From NCBI GenBank assembly GCA_021771035.1, contig JAETPU010000002.1, positions 186,001 to 250,000 of the forward strand: DNA of 64,000 bases, read 5' to 3'. Numbering within the stretch: position 1 is the stretch's first letter; the number at the start of each line of letters is the position of its first letter. A model generated the notes under the pieces. That model did no database searches. It worked only from the letters and a program-made list of their open reading frames with translations, and was not told the DNA's origin. The stretch comes from Marvinbryantia formatexigens. Its GTDB lineage: Bacteria > Bacillota > Clostridia > Oscillospirales > Ruminococcaceae. A program made the position numbers and the translations under genes. Below, piece by piece: positions 52,493 to 61,457 of this stretch.

Positions 52493-52846
52493 ATGGCTCG
52501 TGTTAAGGGCGCGATGATGACCCGCAAGAGAAGAAAGAAAGTTCTCAAGCTGGCAAAAGGATATTTTGGTTCCAAGAGCAAGCACTTCAAGATGGCCAAG
52601 CAGGCTGTTTATAAATCCGGCCAGTATGCGTACATCGGCAGAAAGCAGAAGAAGAGAAACTTCCGCAGCCTGTGGATCACCAGAATTTCTGCTGCCTGCA
52701 AAATGAATGGCATGAACTATTCCACCTTTATGAATGGCCTGAAGAAGGCCGGCATCACCCTGAACCGCAAGATGCTCTCTGAGATTGCGATTCATGACGC
52801 CGCCGCCTTCACTGCTCTCACTGAGAAGGCAAAGGCTGCTCTGTAA
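52493..52846 (+). CDS. rplT: 50S ribosomal protein bL20
   Basis: 117-residue bL20, an assembly protein that binds 23S rRNA early and, in Firmicutes, represses its own operon through the infC leader. Sequence starts [20 protein letters not shown]; later [19 protein letters not shown] is typical. TTGGAGG lies 9 nt upstream. A strong terminator follows directly. Confidence 0.98.
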   Translation: MARVKGAMMTRKRRKKVLKLAKGYFGSKSKHFKMAKQAVYKSGQYAYIGRKQKKRNFRSLWITRISAACKMNGMNYSTFMNGLKKAGITLNRKMLSEIAIHDAAAFTALTEKAKAAL

Positions 52847-52857
52847 GAGAGATATGA

Positions 52858-52885
52858 ACGCCCGTGAGTTTCACGGGCGTTTTTT
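52858..52885 (+). terminator. terminator of the infC operon
   Basis: ACGCCCGTGA/TCACGGGCGT with a GTT loop, followed by five further Ts. Confidence 0.95.
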
Positions 52886-52942
52886 GCTCAAAATGGAATC
52901 TTCAGAATTTTTTAGGTTTTGCCTGGAATAAGGGGGATTTTT

Positions 52943-53746
52943 GTGGAAAGGCTCACTAGCCGGGAGAATGAACAGATAAAATATCTCTCCCGCCTGATGC
53001 GCTCCAAACGGGAACGCCGCGCCGCCGGAATGTTTGTGGCGGAAGGGGCCCGGCTGTGCGCGGAGGCGCTGGAGAACCGGGTTGAGGTGTTAAAGGCTTA
53101 TCTGGTGCCCGGTGCGCTGGAACGGTATCCTCAGCTTGCCAGGGCGCTAACAAAAACACCCTGTGACTGTGTGGAGATTACCCCAGAGCTCAGCAATCGG
53201 CTTTCCGATACCGACACGCCCCAGGGCGTGTATTGTCTGTGCAGGATGCTTGACAACGGCCCGCACACTGTTAAAATAGACACAGACGGGCAGTACCTGG
53301 CGCTGTGCGGCCTTCAGGATCCGGGAAATGTGGGAACGATTATCCGTACGGCGGAGGCAATGGGGCTCACCGGGCTGATTCTGGCGGGCAGCTGCCCGGA
53401 TATCTACAGTCCCAAGGTTCTGCGCAGCACCATGGGGAGCGTGTTCCGGCTACCTATCCGCGTGGCAGGGGACGAGGCGGTTCTGCTGCAGGAGGCCCGC
53501 GCCGCCGGAGTAAAGAGCTATGCGGCGGCGCTGCACCGGCAGGCCTGCCTGCTGCCGGGGACCGGGTTGGGCCCTGGCAGCCTGGTGCTCATCGGCAACG
53601 AGGGAAACGGGCTGCCGGATGCCGTGGTGCAGGCCTGCGACGCACCTTTGATGATTCAGATGCCCGGGCGGGCGGAATCCCTGAATGCGGCGATGGCCGC
53701 TGGGATTATCGTTTGGGAGATGGCAAGGGCCAGGCTGTCGCTGTAA
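52943..53746 (+). CDS. TrmH/SpoU-family RNA 2'-O-methyltransferase
   Basis: 267 residues from the GTG at 52943 (MERLTSRENEQIKYLSRLMRSK), with AGGGGGAT about 5 nt upstream. The N-terminal L30-like substrate-binding domain (about 1-95) contains FVAEGARLCAEAL. The SPOUT methyltransferase domain shows its three motifs: DPGNVGTIIRTAEAMG, VLIGNEGNGLP and PGRAESLNAAMAAGIIVWE. It should methylate the 2'-OH of a ribose in rRNA or tRNA, using SAM. The target nucleotide cannot be read from sequence. In many Firmicutes this gene lies next to the infC operon. Confidence 0.9.
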   Translation: MERLTSRENEQIKYLSRLMRSKRERRAAGMFVAEGARLCAEALENRVEVLKAYLVPGALERYPQLARALTKTPCDCVEITPELSNRLSDTDTPQGVYCLCRMLDNGPHTVKIDTDGQYLALCGLQDPGNVGTIIRTAEAMGLTGLILAGSCPDIYSPKVLRSTMGSVFRLPIRVAGDEAVLLQEARAAGVKSYAAALHRQACLLPGTGLGPGSLVLIGNEGNGLPDAVVQACDAPLMIQMPGRAESLNAAMAAGIIVWEMARARLSL

Positions 53747-54194
53747 GGCTCTGAAGGCTGAAATCGGTTTGGCTAGGAATCCACGGAGGCTGTTCCTCCA
53801 GAGAAGGAGAAACAGCAGCAGACCGGCCGGGCCGGTTCGGCTGGCGCTGTGTGCAGGCGGGGGCGGCGCCCTCCTTGAGGGGGAAAGCCGACGGAGGACC
53901 ATCCAAGGACTATGCCTGGGTTTGGTTCAGCGGAGCTGGCTCCCTGCGGTATTGTTTTTCTCTGCTGGGGCAGTTTTTTGCTGACGAAGCATGGGAAAAT
54001 ACTTACCTAATAGAAGACTTCGATTATGGAAAGTGTGTTCTTTTGATGGAGGAAGCCGTTTTTCCACAGCTGATGCGGCCTTCGGGGGGAAATCAGCGGG
54101 AAGCGTGCGGAGTGTGACAGTAAATCTTAGCCGGACATGGACGCGGACAGGCCGTACCGGCGCGGCAGACTCGACGGAAGGGGGGAATGCAGAA
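53747..54194 (+). other. intergenic stretch, no supported gene
   Basis: About 450 nt before dprA. The dprA frame is open back to 53991, but this part has Arg/Ser/Thr-rich sequence and no good start. I see neither a clear promoter nor a terminator. Confidence 0.4.
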
Positions 54195-55454
54195 GTGCAG
54201 GAGCAGTATTGGGTGTGGATGTCCCAGGCGCTGGGCGCCGGCAGCTACCGCACGGATCGCATCCTCTCACAGTTCGGCGGCGCCAGAGAGTTTTACGAAG
54301 CCGGGGAGGAGGGCCTGCGCCGGGTGGATCTCAAGGAAAAGGAGCGCATGGCCCTGAGAAAGTTCCCTATGCTGCGGGCCCTGGAAATCTGTGAAAATGC
54401 CAGGAAACTGGGGATGGAGATACTGACGCCGGAATCTCCGGGCTATCCCCAGCGCCTGCGGGAGATTCCCGGGATGCCGCTGGTACTGTTTGTCCGGGGG
54501 AACCTGGACGGATTGGATGATACGGCGGCAGTCGGCGTGGTGGGAACCAGGAAATCCTCTGAATATGGCCGCACTGTTGCCAGACGGCTCTCCCGGGATA
54601 TGGCCCGGGCCGGTGCCGTTGTCATCAGCGGCATGGCGCTGGGGATCGATACCCAGGCGCATTTGGGCGCGCTGGAGGGAAAGGGCAGGACCATCGCTGT
54701 GCTGGGCTGCGGCCTGGATATCTGTTATCCGCCGCAGAACCGGGAGCTGATGGAGCGTATTGCCAAAGAGGGAGCCGTCATCAGCGAGTATGCCCCTGCA
54801 ACGCCGCCTGCCTCTTTCCACTTTCCCCAGCGCAACCGGATTATCGCGGGACTTTCCCTGGGCGTACTTATGGTGGAGGCCGATTATGGAAGCGGCGCAC
54901 TTTTGACAGTGCGGGACGCCATGGAGCAGGGGAAGGATATTTTCACCATTCCCCATGGGCTGTACGATCCCCATGCGGCGGTTTCCCTTGCGCTCATCCG
55001 CGACGGGGTGATCCCGGTGGGCTGCGCCAGGCATATCCTGGAGGAATACGAACCCAGGTTTCCAGGCACAATAGAGTTATCCCGGCTGGAAAAATCTGTT
55101 CGTTCCTCAAAGGGCGGGAATGTCCGGGAGGAGCCCAGGGCCCAAACCGGGGCGCAACCGCCGGCTCAACAGACAGGCGGTACCGATACAGCAGAAAATC
55201 CCCGCACCGCTGCACAGCCGCAGGAGCCTTCACCGGTATGTTCCGGCACACCGCCAAAAGCGGCCGAGCAGGCAGCGGGGCTCTCGGAGCAGGCGCAGCA
55301 GGTGCTGCGGGAATTGGGAAGCGAGGCCAAGAGCATCAACGAGCTTTCTGACCGGACCGGGCTTAGTATCCCGCAGCTTTTAGGAGCGGCAACGGAGCTG
55401 GAGCTGAGCGGCATGGCCCAGCTGCTGCCCGGGCGGAGGGTGAAGAAAAATTAA
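54195..55454 (+). CDS. dprA: DNA-processing protein DprA
   Basis: Loads RecA on incoming single-stranded DNA in natural transformation and is common in non-competent bacteria too. 419 residues from the GTG at 54195, which has AAGGGGGG about 9 nt upstream. An N-terminal helical domain (about 1-75) precedes the Rossmann-fold core: AVGVVGTRKSSEYGR, SGMALGIDTQAHLGAL, AVLGCGLDICYPPQNREL, FPQRNRIIAGLSLGVLMVEA. A long Pro/Gln/Thr-rich linker (about 300-355) leads to a C-terminal winged helix (LSEQAQQVLRELG to QLLPGRRVKK). Confidence 0.93.
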   Translation: MQEQYWVWMSQALGAGSYRTDRILSQFGGAREFYEAGEEGLRRVDLKEKERMALRKFPMLRALEICENARKLGMEILTPESPGYPQRLREIPGMPLVLFVRGNLDGLDDTAAVGVVGTRKSSEYGRTVARRLSRDMARAGAVVISGMALGIDTQAHLGALEGKGRTIAVLGCGLDICYPPQNRELMERIAKEGAVISEYAPATPPASFHFPQRNRIIAGLSLGVLMVEADYGSGALLTVRDAMEQGKDIFTIPHGLYDPHAAVSLALIRDGVIPVGCARHILEEYEPRFPGTIELSRLEKSVRSSKGGNVREEPRAQTGAQPPAQQTGGTDTAENPRTAAQPQEPSPVCSGTPPKAAEQAAGLSEQAQQVLRELGSEAKSINELSDRTGLSIPQLLGAATELELSGMAQLLPGRRVKKN

Positions 55455-55788
55455 AGGAAACGATGGTTTCGGAGGTGTTCAAAAGCCTGCGCCGGGAAAA
55501 GAACCGGCGGGTTTTTGAATGCTTCCGGGGAGTTTTTGCACACCGGCACAGCTGCCGGAAGAAATGGAAAATGAACCTGAAGAAAAGCCCGGCGAGTGCA
55601 CGGTGCCGCATCAATCGCGGTGCTGCGCTGCGTTCGCTGTTTGACTGGAAATGAGTGGGAAAACAGCCGGAAAGCCCGGCTGCAAAGCCGCGGTGCTGAC
55701 AGCGCTTTTGGCGTTTCCTGCTGGTTTCCCTGAGTTTACGCAGGGTAAGACCTGACTGAAATGGATGAAAGAACAAGGTGGTAATGCA
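55455..55788 (+). other. intergenic stretch, nothing recognised
   Basis: About 330 nt between dprA and topA. A short GCCGG/CCGGC-type hairpin occurs near 55663-55681 without a T-tract. No gene or convincing promoter is visible. Confidence 0.4.
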
Positions 55789-57903
55789 ATGTCAAAACTG
55801 GTAATTGTGGAGTCCCCTGCCAAGGCAAAGACCATTCAGAAGTACTTGGGGAAGGGCTATGAGGTTATCGCCTCCATGGGCCATATCCGGGATTTGCCCA
55901 AAAGTACTCTGGGAGTTGATATAGAAAACAATTTTCAGCCGAAATATATCGCCATCCGGGGCAAGGAGGATGTTGTCAAGAAACTCAAAAGCGGCGCAAA
56001 GAATGCGGAACGCGTCTTTCTGGCAACGGACCCGGACCGTGAGGGCGAGGCCATTGCCTGGCATCTGGCCCATCTGCTGAAGCTGGATTTAAATGATGAC
56101 AACCGGGTGACCTTCAACGAAATCACCAAGACCGGAATTAAAAGCGGAATGGCCAATCCCCGGCACCTGGACTTTGACAGAATCAACGCCCAGCAGGCCC
56201 GGCGGATTCTGGACAGGATTGTGGGGTACAAATTGTCCCCCTTCCTGTGGAAAAAGGTGCGCAGCGGCCTGTCCGCCGGGCGTGTGCAGTCGGTTGCCGT
56301 GCGGCTGATTGTGGACAGGGAAAATGAAATCAAGGCCTTTGTCAGCGAGGAGTATTGGAGCATTGACGCAAAGCTTCTTGCCAAGGGGTCCCGCCGCGCC
56401 TTTGCCGCCAAGTTCTACGGCAAGGACGGGGAAAAAATAGAACTGAAAACCCAGCAGGACACCGACGCCATCCTGTCCGCCCTCGAAGGCGCGCAGTATG
56501 TGGTGGACATGGTGAAAAAGGGCACCCGCCGCAAATCCCCGGCGCCGCCCTTCACCACCTCCACCCTGCAGCAGGAGGCCTCGCGGAAGCTGGGCTTCCA
56601 GGCGCGGCGCACCATGAAGGCCGCTCAGGAGCTCTACGAGGGCGTCTCTGTGAAAAAACTGGGACAGGTGGGCCTTATCACCTATATGAGAACGGACTCT
56701 CTGCGCATCTCTCAGGAGGCTTCGGACGCCGCGGCCGTTTATATCGAGGAGAGCTACGGCAAGCAGTATCTGCCCCAGTCCAGAAGGGTGTATAAATCCA
56801 AGAGCAACGCCCAGGACGCCCATGAGGCCATCCGCCCCACTATGCCAAGCCTTTCTCCGGCACAGGTCAAGGACGATTTGACCGCGGATCAGTATAAGCT
56901 GTACAAGCTCATCTGGGAGCGCTTTATCGCCAGCCAGATGGCCAACGCTCTGCTCAACACCATGCAGTGCGATATTTCAGCCAACGGCTACACCTTCAAG
57001 GCCTCGGGCTATTCGGTGAAGTTTGACGGTTACACCGTCCTGTATGAGGAGGGCCGGGATGACAGCGGCGAGGAGAGCGGGGCCCTTCCGGATTTGAAGG
57101 AGGGCGATGTCTGCAAGCTCAAATCCCTGGACGGCTCCCAGCACTTCACCCAGCCTCCCGCCCGGTATACGGAGGCGTCCCTCATCAAATCCCTGGAGGA
57201 AAACGGCATCGGGCGCCCCAGCACCTATGCCCCCACCATCACCACCATTCTCAGCCGCGGCTATGTGGAACGGGAGGCCAAGGCCCTCAAGCCCACTGTG
57301 CTGGGCGAAGTGACCACACAGCTTATCCGGGAACATTTTTCTGAGATTGTCAATGTGGAGTTCACCGCCGGGTTGGAAAAACAGCTGGATGCCGTGGAAG
57401 TGGGAAAGGCCGACTGGGTGAAAATCCTGGATAAGTTCTACGGCGGGTTTGCCCAGTCCTTGGAACAGGCGGAAAAAGTATTGGGCGATACAAAAATCAA
57501 GGTGCCCGACGAGGTGACGGATGTCATCTGTGAAAAGTGCGGGCGCAATATGGTGATTAAAAACGGGCGGTACGGTAAATTTTTGGCCTGCCCGGGCTTC
57601 CCGGAGTGCCGCAATACCAAGAAAATCGTACAGGAGACCGGCGGCATCTGCCCCCTTTGCGGGGGAAAGGTCCTGGCGAAAAAGTCCAAGCACGGCAAGG
57701 CCTATTACGGCTGTGAACATAACCCCACCTGTTCCTTTATGACCTGGGACGAGCCCTTGGCGGAAAAATGCCCCAAGTGCTCCGCAACCCTGTTTAAAAA
57801 GCGGGGACGGCAGGGAAAGATTTACTGCGCCAAGGAGGGCTGCGGCTATGAGCGCGGGCTCAAGGATCCGGCGGCGGGAACAAACGGGCAGGAGGAATCA
57901 TAA
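55789..57903 (+). CDS. topA: DNA topoisomerase I
   Basis: Type IA topoisomerase that relaxes negative supercoils. 704 residues from the ATG at 55789 (MSKLVIVESPAKAKTIQKYL), AAGGTGG 7 nt upstream; seven extra codons 5' are possible but unlikely. The TOPRIM domain has VESPAKAKT and ATDPDREGEAIAWHL. The active-site tyrosine lies in LITYMRTDSLRIS. The C-terminus carries three zinc-ribbon modules: CEKCGRNMV..CPGFPEC, CPLCGGKVL..CEHNPTC and CPKCSATL..CAKEGC, all complete. dprA-topA-trmFO is a conserved Firmicute order. trmFO starts at the very next base after the stop. Confidence 0.97.
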   Translation: MSKLVIVESPAKAKTIQKYLGKGYEVIASMGHIRDLPKSTLGVDIENNFQPKYIAIRGKEDVVKKLKSGAKNAERVFLATDPDREGEAIAWHLAHLLKLDLNDDNRVTFNEITKTGIKSGMANPRHLDFDRINAQQARRILDRIVGYKLSPFLWKKVRSGLSAGRVQSVAVRLIVDRENEIKAFVSEEYWSIDAKLLAKGSRRAFAAKFYGKDGEKIELKTQQDTDAILSALEGAQYVVDMVKKGTRRKSPAPPFTTSTLQQEASRKLGFQARRTMKAAQELYEGVSVKKLGQVGLITYMRTDSLRISQEASDAAAVYIEESYGKQYLPQSRRVYKSKSNAQDAHEAIRPTMPSLSPAQVKDDLTADQYKLYKLIWERFIASQMANALLNTMQCDISANGYTFKASGYSVKFDGYTVLYEEGRDDSGEESGALPDLKEGDVCKLKSLDGSQHFTQPPARYTEASLIKSLEENGIGRPSTYAPTITTILSRGYVEREAKALKPTVLGEVTTQLIREHFSEIVNVEFTAGLEKQLDAVEVGKADWVKILDKFYGGFAQSLEQAEKVLGDTKIKVPDEVTDVICEKCGRNMVIKNGRYGKFLACPGFPECRNTKKIVQETGGICPLCGGKVLAKKSKHGKAYYGCEHNPTCSFMTWDEPLAEKCPKCSATLFKKRGRQGKIYCAKEGCGYERGLKDPAAGTNGQEES

Positions 57904-59301
57904 TTGCGGGAAAATCAGAAATCCATTACCGTAATCGGGGCGGGGCTTGCGGGCTGTGAAGCGGCCTGGCAGGCGGCGAACCGGGGTGTTACGGTAACTT
58001 TATGCGAGATGAAGCCCCAGCAGTATTCCCCCGCCCACCACTATCCGGGGTTTGCGGAATTGGTGTGCTCCAATTCCCTGAAGGCCGCCAGAATCGGATC
58101 CGCGGCGGGGCTTCTCAAGGAGGAGATGCGCCGTCTGGGCTCCCTGAGTATGCGCAGCGCCGCTGAGACCGCAGTGGCGGCCGGAGGAGCCCTGGCGGTG
58201 GACCGAGAACAGTTTTCCGACAGCATAACGCAGAGGATCAAAAGCCACCCCAACATCACGGTGGTGTCCGGGGAGGTTACGAAAATCCCGGAGCAGGGGA
58301 TTGTTGTGGTGGCAACCGGGCCGCTGACCTCCGATGGGCTGGCCCAGAGTATCCGGGAGTATCTGGGCAGCGAAACCCTGAGCTTCTATGATGCGGCGGC
58401 CCCTATCGTGTCCTATGACAGCCTGGATTTGGACAAGGTATTCTTTGCCGCCAGATATGGCCGGGGGGATGCCGATTACATCAACTGCCCCATGGATCGG
58501 GAAGAATACGAGCGCTTTTATCAGGAGCTCATCCATGCCGAGAGCGCCCCCCTGCATGAGTTCGAAACGGGGCTGACGGTCTATGAGGGCTGTATGCCGG
58601 TGGAGGTTATGGCCAAGCGGGGGCCGGATACACTGCGTTTTGGGCCGCTCAAGCCGGTGGGGCTCACGGATCCCAAAACGGGAAAGCGGCCCTGGGCAGT
58701 GGTGCAGCTGCGGCGGGAAAATACTGCGGGCAGCCTTTACAACCTGGTGGGCTTTCAGACCAATTTGAAATTTCCCGAACAGAAGCGGGTTTTTTCCCTG
58801 ATTCCCGGGCTTGGCAGCGCCCAGTTTATGCGTTACGGCGTGATGCACCGCAACACCTTTCTGGATTCCCCAAGGCTGCTGGGCGCCGCAGGCAATCTCA
58901 GAAAAGAGCCTAGGATCTTCTTTGCCGGACAGATGACCGGCGTGGAGGGATATATCGAATCCGCCGCCAGCGGCATTCTGTGCGGGATGAACGCGGTACG
59001 CCTCCTGGAGGGGAAACCCCTTGCGGTTTTGCCCCGGGACACCATGCTGGGGGCCCTGATGGGCTATATCAGCGACGAACAGGTGGAGAACTTCCAGCCA
59101 ATGGGCGCCAATATGGGAATCTTGCCGCCGTCGCCGCAGCGTATCCGGGATAAAGCCAAACGGTATGAGCTCGCGGCGCTTCGGGCGCTGGAGAGCCTGC
59201 AGCTGGCGATTGACCGGGATGGCCTGCTGGATGGCCTGGCCCCGGGGATTGCCGGCCCAACCGGGCTCGAGGAGCTCCTCTCCCCGAATGCACAGGAGTA
59301 A
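57904..59301 (+). CDS. trmFO: methylenetetrahydrofolate-tRNA-(uracil-54-C5)-methyltransferase TrmFO
   Basis: Folate- and FAD-dependent enzyme that makes ribothymidine at position 54 of tRNAs in many Gram-positive bacteria. 465 residues from the TTG at 57904, with AGGAGG 8 nt upstream inside the topA end; the start directly abuts the topA stop. The FAD-binding Rossmann motif is VIGAGLAGCEAA. FAELVCSNSLKA, NCPMDREEYERF and the substrate-cysteine region YEGCMPVEVMAKRG are characteristic. The C-terminal FAD part has FFAGQMTGVEGYIESAASG. Translational coupling with topA is likely. Confidence 0.96.
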   Translation: MRENQKSITVIGAGLAGCEAAWQAANRGVTVTLCEMKPQQYSPAHHYPGFAELVCSNSLKAARIGSAAGLLKEEMRRLGSLSMRSAAETAVAAGGALAVDREQFSDSITQRIKSHPNITVVSGEVTKIPEQGIVVVATGPLTSDGLAQSIREYLGSETLSFYDAAAPIVSYDSLDLDKVFFAARYGRGDADYINCPMDREEYERFYQELIHAESAPLHEFETGLTVYEGCMPVEVMAKRGPDTLRFGPLKPVGLTDPKTGKRPWAVVQLRRENTAGSLYNLVGFQTNLKFPEQKRVFSLIPGLGSAQFMRYGVMHRNTFLDSPRLLGAAGNLRKEPRIFFAGQMTGVEGYIESAASGILCGMNAVRLLEGKPLAVLPRDTMLGALMGYISDEQVENFQPMGANMGILPPSPQRIRDKAKRYELAALRALESLQLAIDRDGLLDGLAPGIAGPTGLEELLSPNAQE

Positions 59302-59730
59302 CGCGTATTCTGCGGGCGTTTTGCCCATTGAGCATAAGCGCAAATTTGGAAAGTGGCAGGAAAATGAGGAAGTTTCCACGATAAACTGAGCCGAATATTT
59401 GGAATTTTGCCCCGGGCATTGTGAAACGTTATAACCCATTGGAATTCCGCTGCGGGTTCCAGGGGCTTCTCAAGACCCCGAACGGGGCGGCTGCAAAACC
59501 GAATTCTTCATAGTACGGCCCTGACGCGGCTGTTGTCTGAGCTTTGGCTTTGAAAAAAGAAAAGTGCGGCAAGCTGGCGACGGCTTTTACAGATTTTTCA
59601 TGGTAAGCCATCCGTTTGCGCACAGACAGAGAGGGAGCCGGCCCTTTGAGGAGGCTCTCGGGCGGGGTGGAGCCAAAACCACAATTACGGTGGGTTTTAC
59701 CGGCAGCCCCAGAAAGGAAGGGACAGGGTA
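59302..59730 (+). other. intergenic stretch, no supported gene
   Basis: About 430 nt before plsX. AACGC/GCGTT with TTTT near 59300-59325 may be a weak terminator for trmFO. A GAGCC/GGCTC stem lies near 59635-59658. I see no clear promoter. Confidence 0.4.
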
Positions 59731-60744
59731 ATGAACATCATTGTAGACGCCTTTGGCGGCGATCACGCACCTTTGGAAATTATTAAGGGCTGTGCCCAGG
59801 CAGTGGCAGAGTACGGCATTCAGATTACGCTGACCGGCGACGAGGAGAAAATCCGCAGCTGTGCTGAGGAAAACGGGATTTCCCTTGCGGGGATCTCCAT
59901 CGTCCATGCTCCCCAGGTCATCCCAGTGGAATGCGAGCCCACGGAGATTCTCAAGAGCTATCAGGACTGCTCCATGGCCGTGGGTCTCAAGCTGCTGGCC
60001 CAGGGCGCAGGCGACGCCTTTGTCAGTGCGGGAAGCACCGGTGCCCTGGTGGTGGGGGCCTCCTTGATTGTACGCCGCCTGAAGGGGGTAAAGCGTCCGG
60101 CGATAGCCCCCATCATCCCCACAACCAAGGGCCCCTATATTTTGGTGGACGGCGGAGCCAATGTGGAATGCCGTCCGGAGATGCTCACCCAGTTTGCCAT
60201 CATGGGTTCGGCCTACATGAACCGGGTGCTGGGCGTTGAGTCCCCGCGGGTGGGGCTCATCAACATCGGCGCTGAGGAGTCCAAGGGGGGCCAGCTGCAG
60301 CAGGAGGCGTACCATATGCTGCAGAAGGCGCCGGTAAACTTTACCGGGAATATCGAGCCCCGCAGCCTGCCCACCGGCGGCTGTGACGTGGCGGTGGCCG
60401 ACGGGTTCACCGGAAACACGGTGCTCAAGCTTACCGAGGGCTTAGGAAAGGCCCTTGCGGGGCAGATTAAGGATATCCTGTATAAATCCACCAAGAATAA
60501 GCTGGCCGGGCTTGTCATCAAAAAGGACATGGACGGCTTTAAAAAGATGATGGACTACAAGGAACACGGCGGAGCGCCTCTTCTGGGGACCGCCAAGCCG
60601 GTGATTAAGGCCCACGGCAGCTCAGACGCCCGGGCGCTGAAAAACGCGGTACGCCAGGCGGTGGAGTTTGTCAAGGGCGATGTCAACGCGCGGATTCTTA
60701 CAGAACTGCAGGCGCTCAAGGAGCGCGGCGAAGCTCAGGACTAG
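59731..60744 (+). CDS. plsX: phosphate acyltransferase PlsX
   Basis: Makes acyl-phosphate from acyl-ACP, the first step of PlsX/PlsY phospholipid synthesis; a peripheral membrane enzyme. 337 residues, normal length. It begins MNIIVDAFGGDHAPLEIIKG; GDAFVSAGSTGALVVGA, RPAIAPIIPT and DGGANVECRPEML follow, and the C-terminus carries VADGFTGNTVLKLTEG and EHGGAPLLG. AAGGAAGGG lies about 10 nt upstream of the ATG. rnc follows 38 nt later; no acpP lies between them, unlike in many bacteria. Confidence 0.96.
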   Translation: MNIIVDAFGGDHAPLEIIKGCAQAVAEYGIQITLTGDEEKIRSCAEENGISLAGISIVHAPQVIPVECEPTEILKSYQDCSMAVGLKLLAQGAGDAFVSAGSTGALVVGASLIVRRLKGVKRPAIAPIIPTTKGPYILVDGGANVECRPEMLTQFAIMGSAYMNRVLGVESPRVGLINIGAEESKGGQLQQEAYHMLQKAPVNFTGNIEPRSLPTGGCDVAVADGFTGNTVLKLTEGLGKALAGQIKDILYKSTKNKLAGLVIKKDMDGFKKMMDYKEHGGAPLLGTAKPVIKAHGSSDARALKNAVRQAVEFVKGDVNARILTELQALKERGEAQD

Positions 60745-60782
60745 AGATTTTGCCCTGCGCGGCGGAGAGGAAAACAGCAAAC

Positions 60783-61457
60783 ATGAAGGAATTGGAACAG
60801 CGGCTGGGACATACGTTTCGGGATCCCAAATATTTAAAGATCGCCTTAACGCATTCTTCCTATGCCAATGAGAATAAGGGCGGGCTGCCCTGCAACGAGC
60901 GCCAGGAGTTTTTGGGGGACGCAGTGCTCTCCATTGTGGTGTCGGATTACCTGTTCCGGCACTACTCCCATCTGCCCGAAGGGGAGCTCACCAAGATTAG
61001 GGCTTCCTTAGTGTGTGAAAAGGCCCTGTGCGAGTTTGCCAAGAGCATCGGCCTGGGGGAATACCTGAAGCTGGGGCACGGGGAGGAGCTCACCGGAGGA
61101 CGGGAACGCCCTTCTATTTTAGCGGACGCCTTTGAGGCGGTGATAGCCGCCGTCTACCTGGATGGGGGAATCGAGGCGGCCCGGGGCTTTGTGCTGCCCT
61201 TTGCACGGCATCTCATCGAGGAAGAGCAGAAGGCGCCCTTTCAGGATTACAAGACCATGCTGCAGGAGATTATCCAGCAGAACCCGGAGGAGCGCCTGAC
61301 CTACGAGCTGGTGGAGGAGAGCGGCCCGGATCACGATAAGCACTTCGTGGTGGAGGTCCATCTCAATTCCAACGTGATTGGACGGGGGATGGGGCGCTCC
61401 AAAAAGAACGCGGAACAGATGGCAGCCAAGGAAGCCCTGGAGCTCATGGGCGAATGA
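60783..61457 (+). CDS. rnc: ribonuclease III
   Basis: Double-strand-specific endoribonuclease for rRNA and mRNA processing. 224 residues from the ATG at 60783; a longer frame adds 11 unsupported codons. The catalytic motif is NERQEFLGDAVLSIVVSDYLF (about residues 37-57), with the second acidic cluster in ILADAFEAVIAAVYLDGG. The dsRNA-binding domain (about 155-222) contains DYKTMLQEI and GRGMGRSKKNAEQMAAKEAL. Its stop overlaps the next gene by 4 nt (ATGA). The pnp leader hairpin at 17749-17827 is a candidate substrate. Confidence 0.96.
   Translation: MKELEQRLGHTFRDPKYLKIALTHSSYANENKGGLPCNERQEFLGDAVLSIVVSDYLFRHYSHLPEGELTKIRASLVCEKALCEFAKSIGLGEYLKLGHGEELTGGRERPSILADAFEAVIAAVYLDGGIEAARGFVLPFARHLIEEEQKAPFQDYKTMLQEIIQQNPEERLTYELVEESGPDHDKHFVVEVHLNSNVIGRGMGRSKKNAEQMAAKEALELMGE

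Noticed and set aside
53991-54194. N-terminal extension of DprA by 68 codons
   Set aside because: Composition is Arg/Ser/Thr-rich with no DprA similarity, and the GTG at 54195 has a good ribosome binding site.
58000-59439. A 479-codon open frame antisense to trmFO
   Set aside because: Shadow of a GC-rich gene, without start signals or recognisable motifs.
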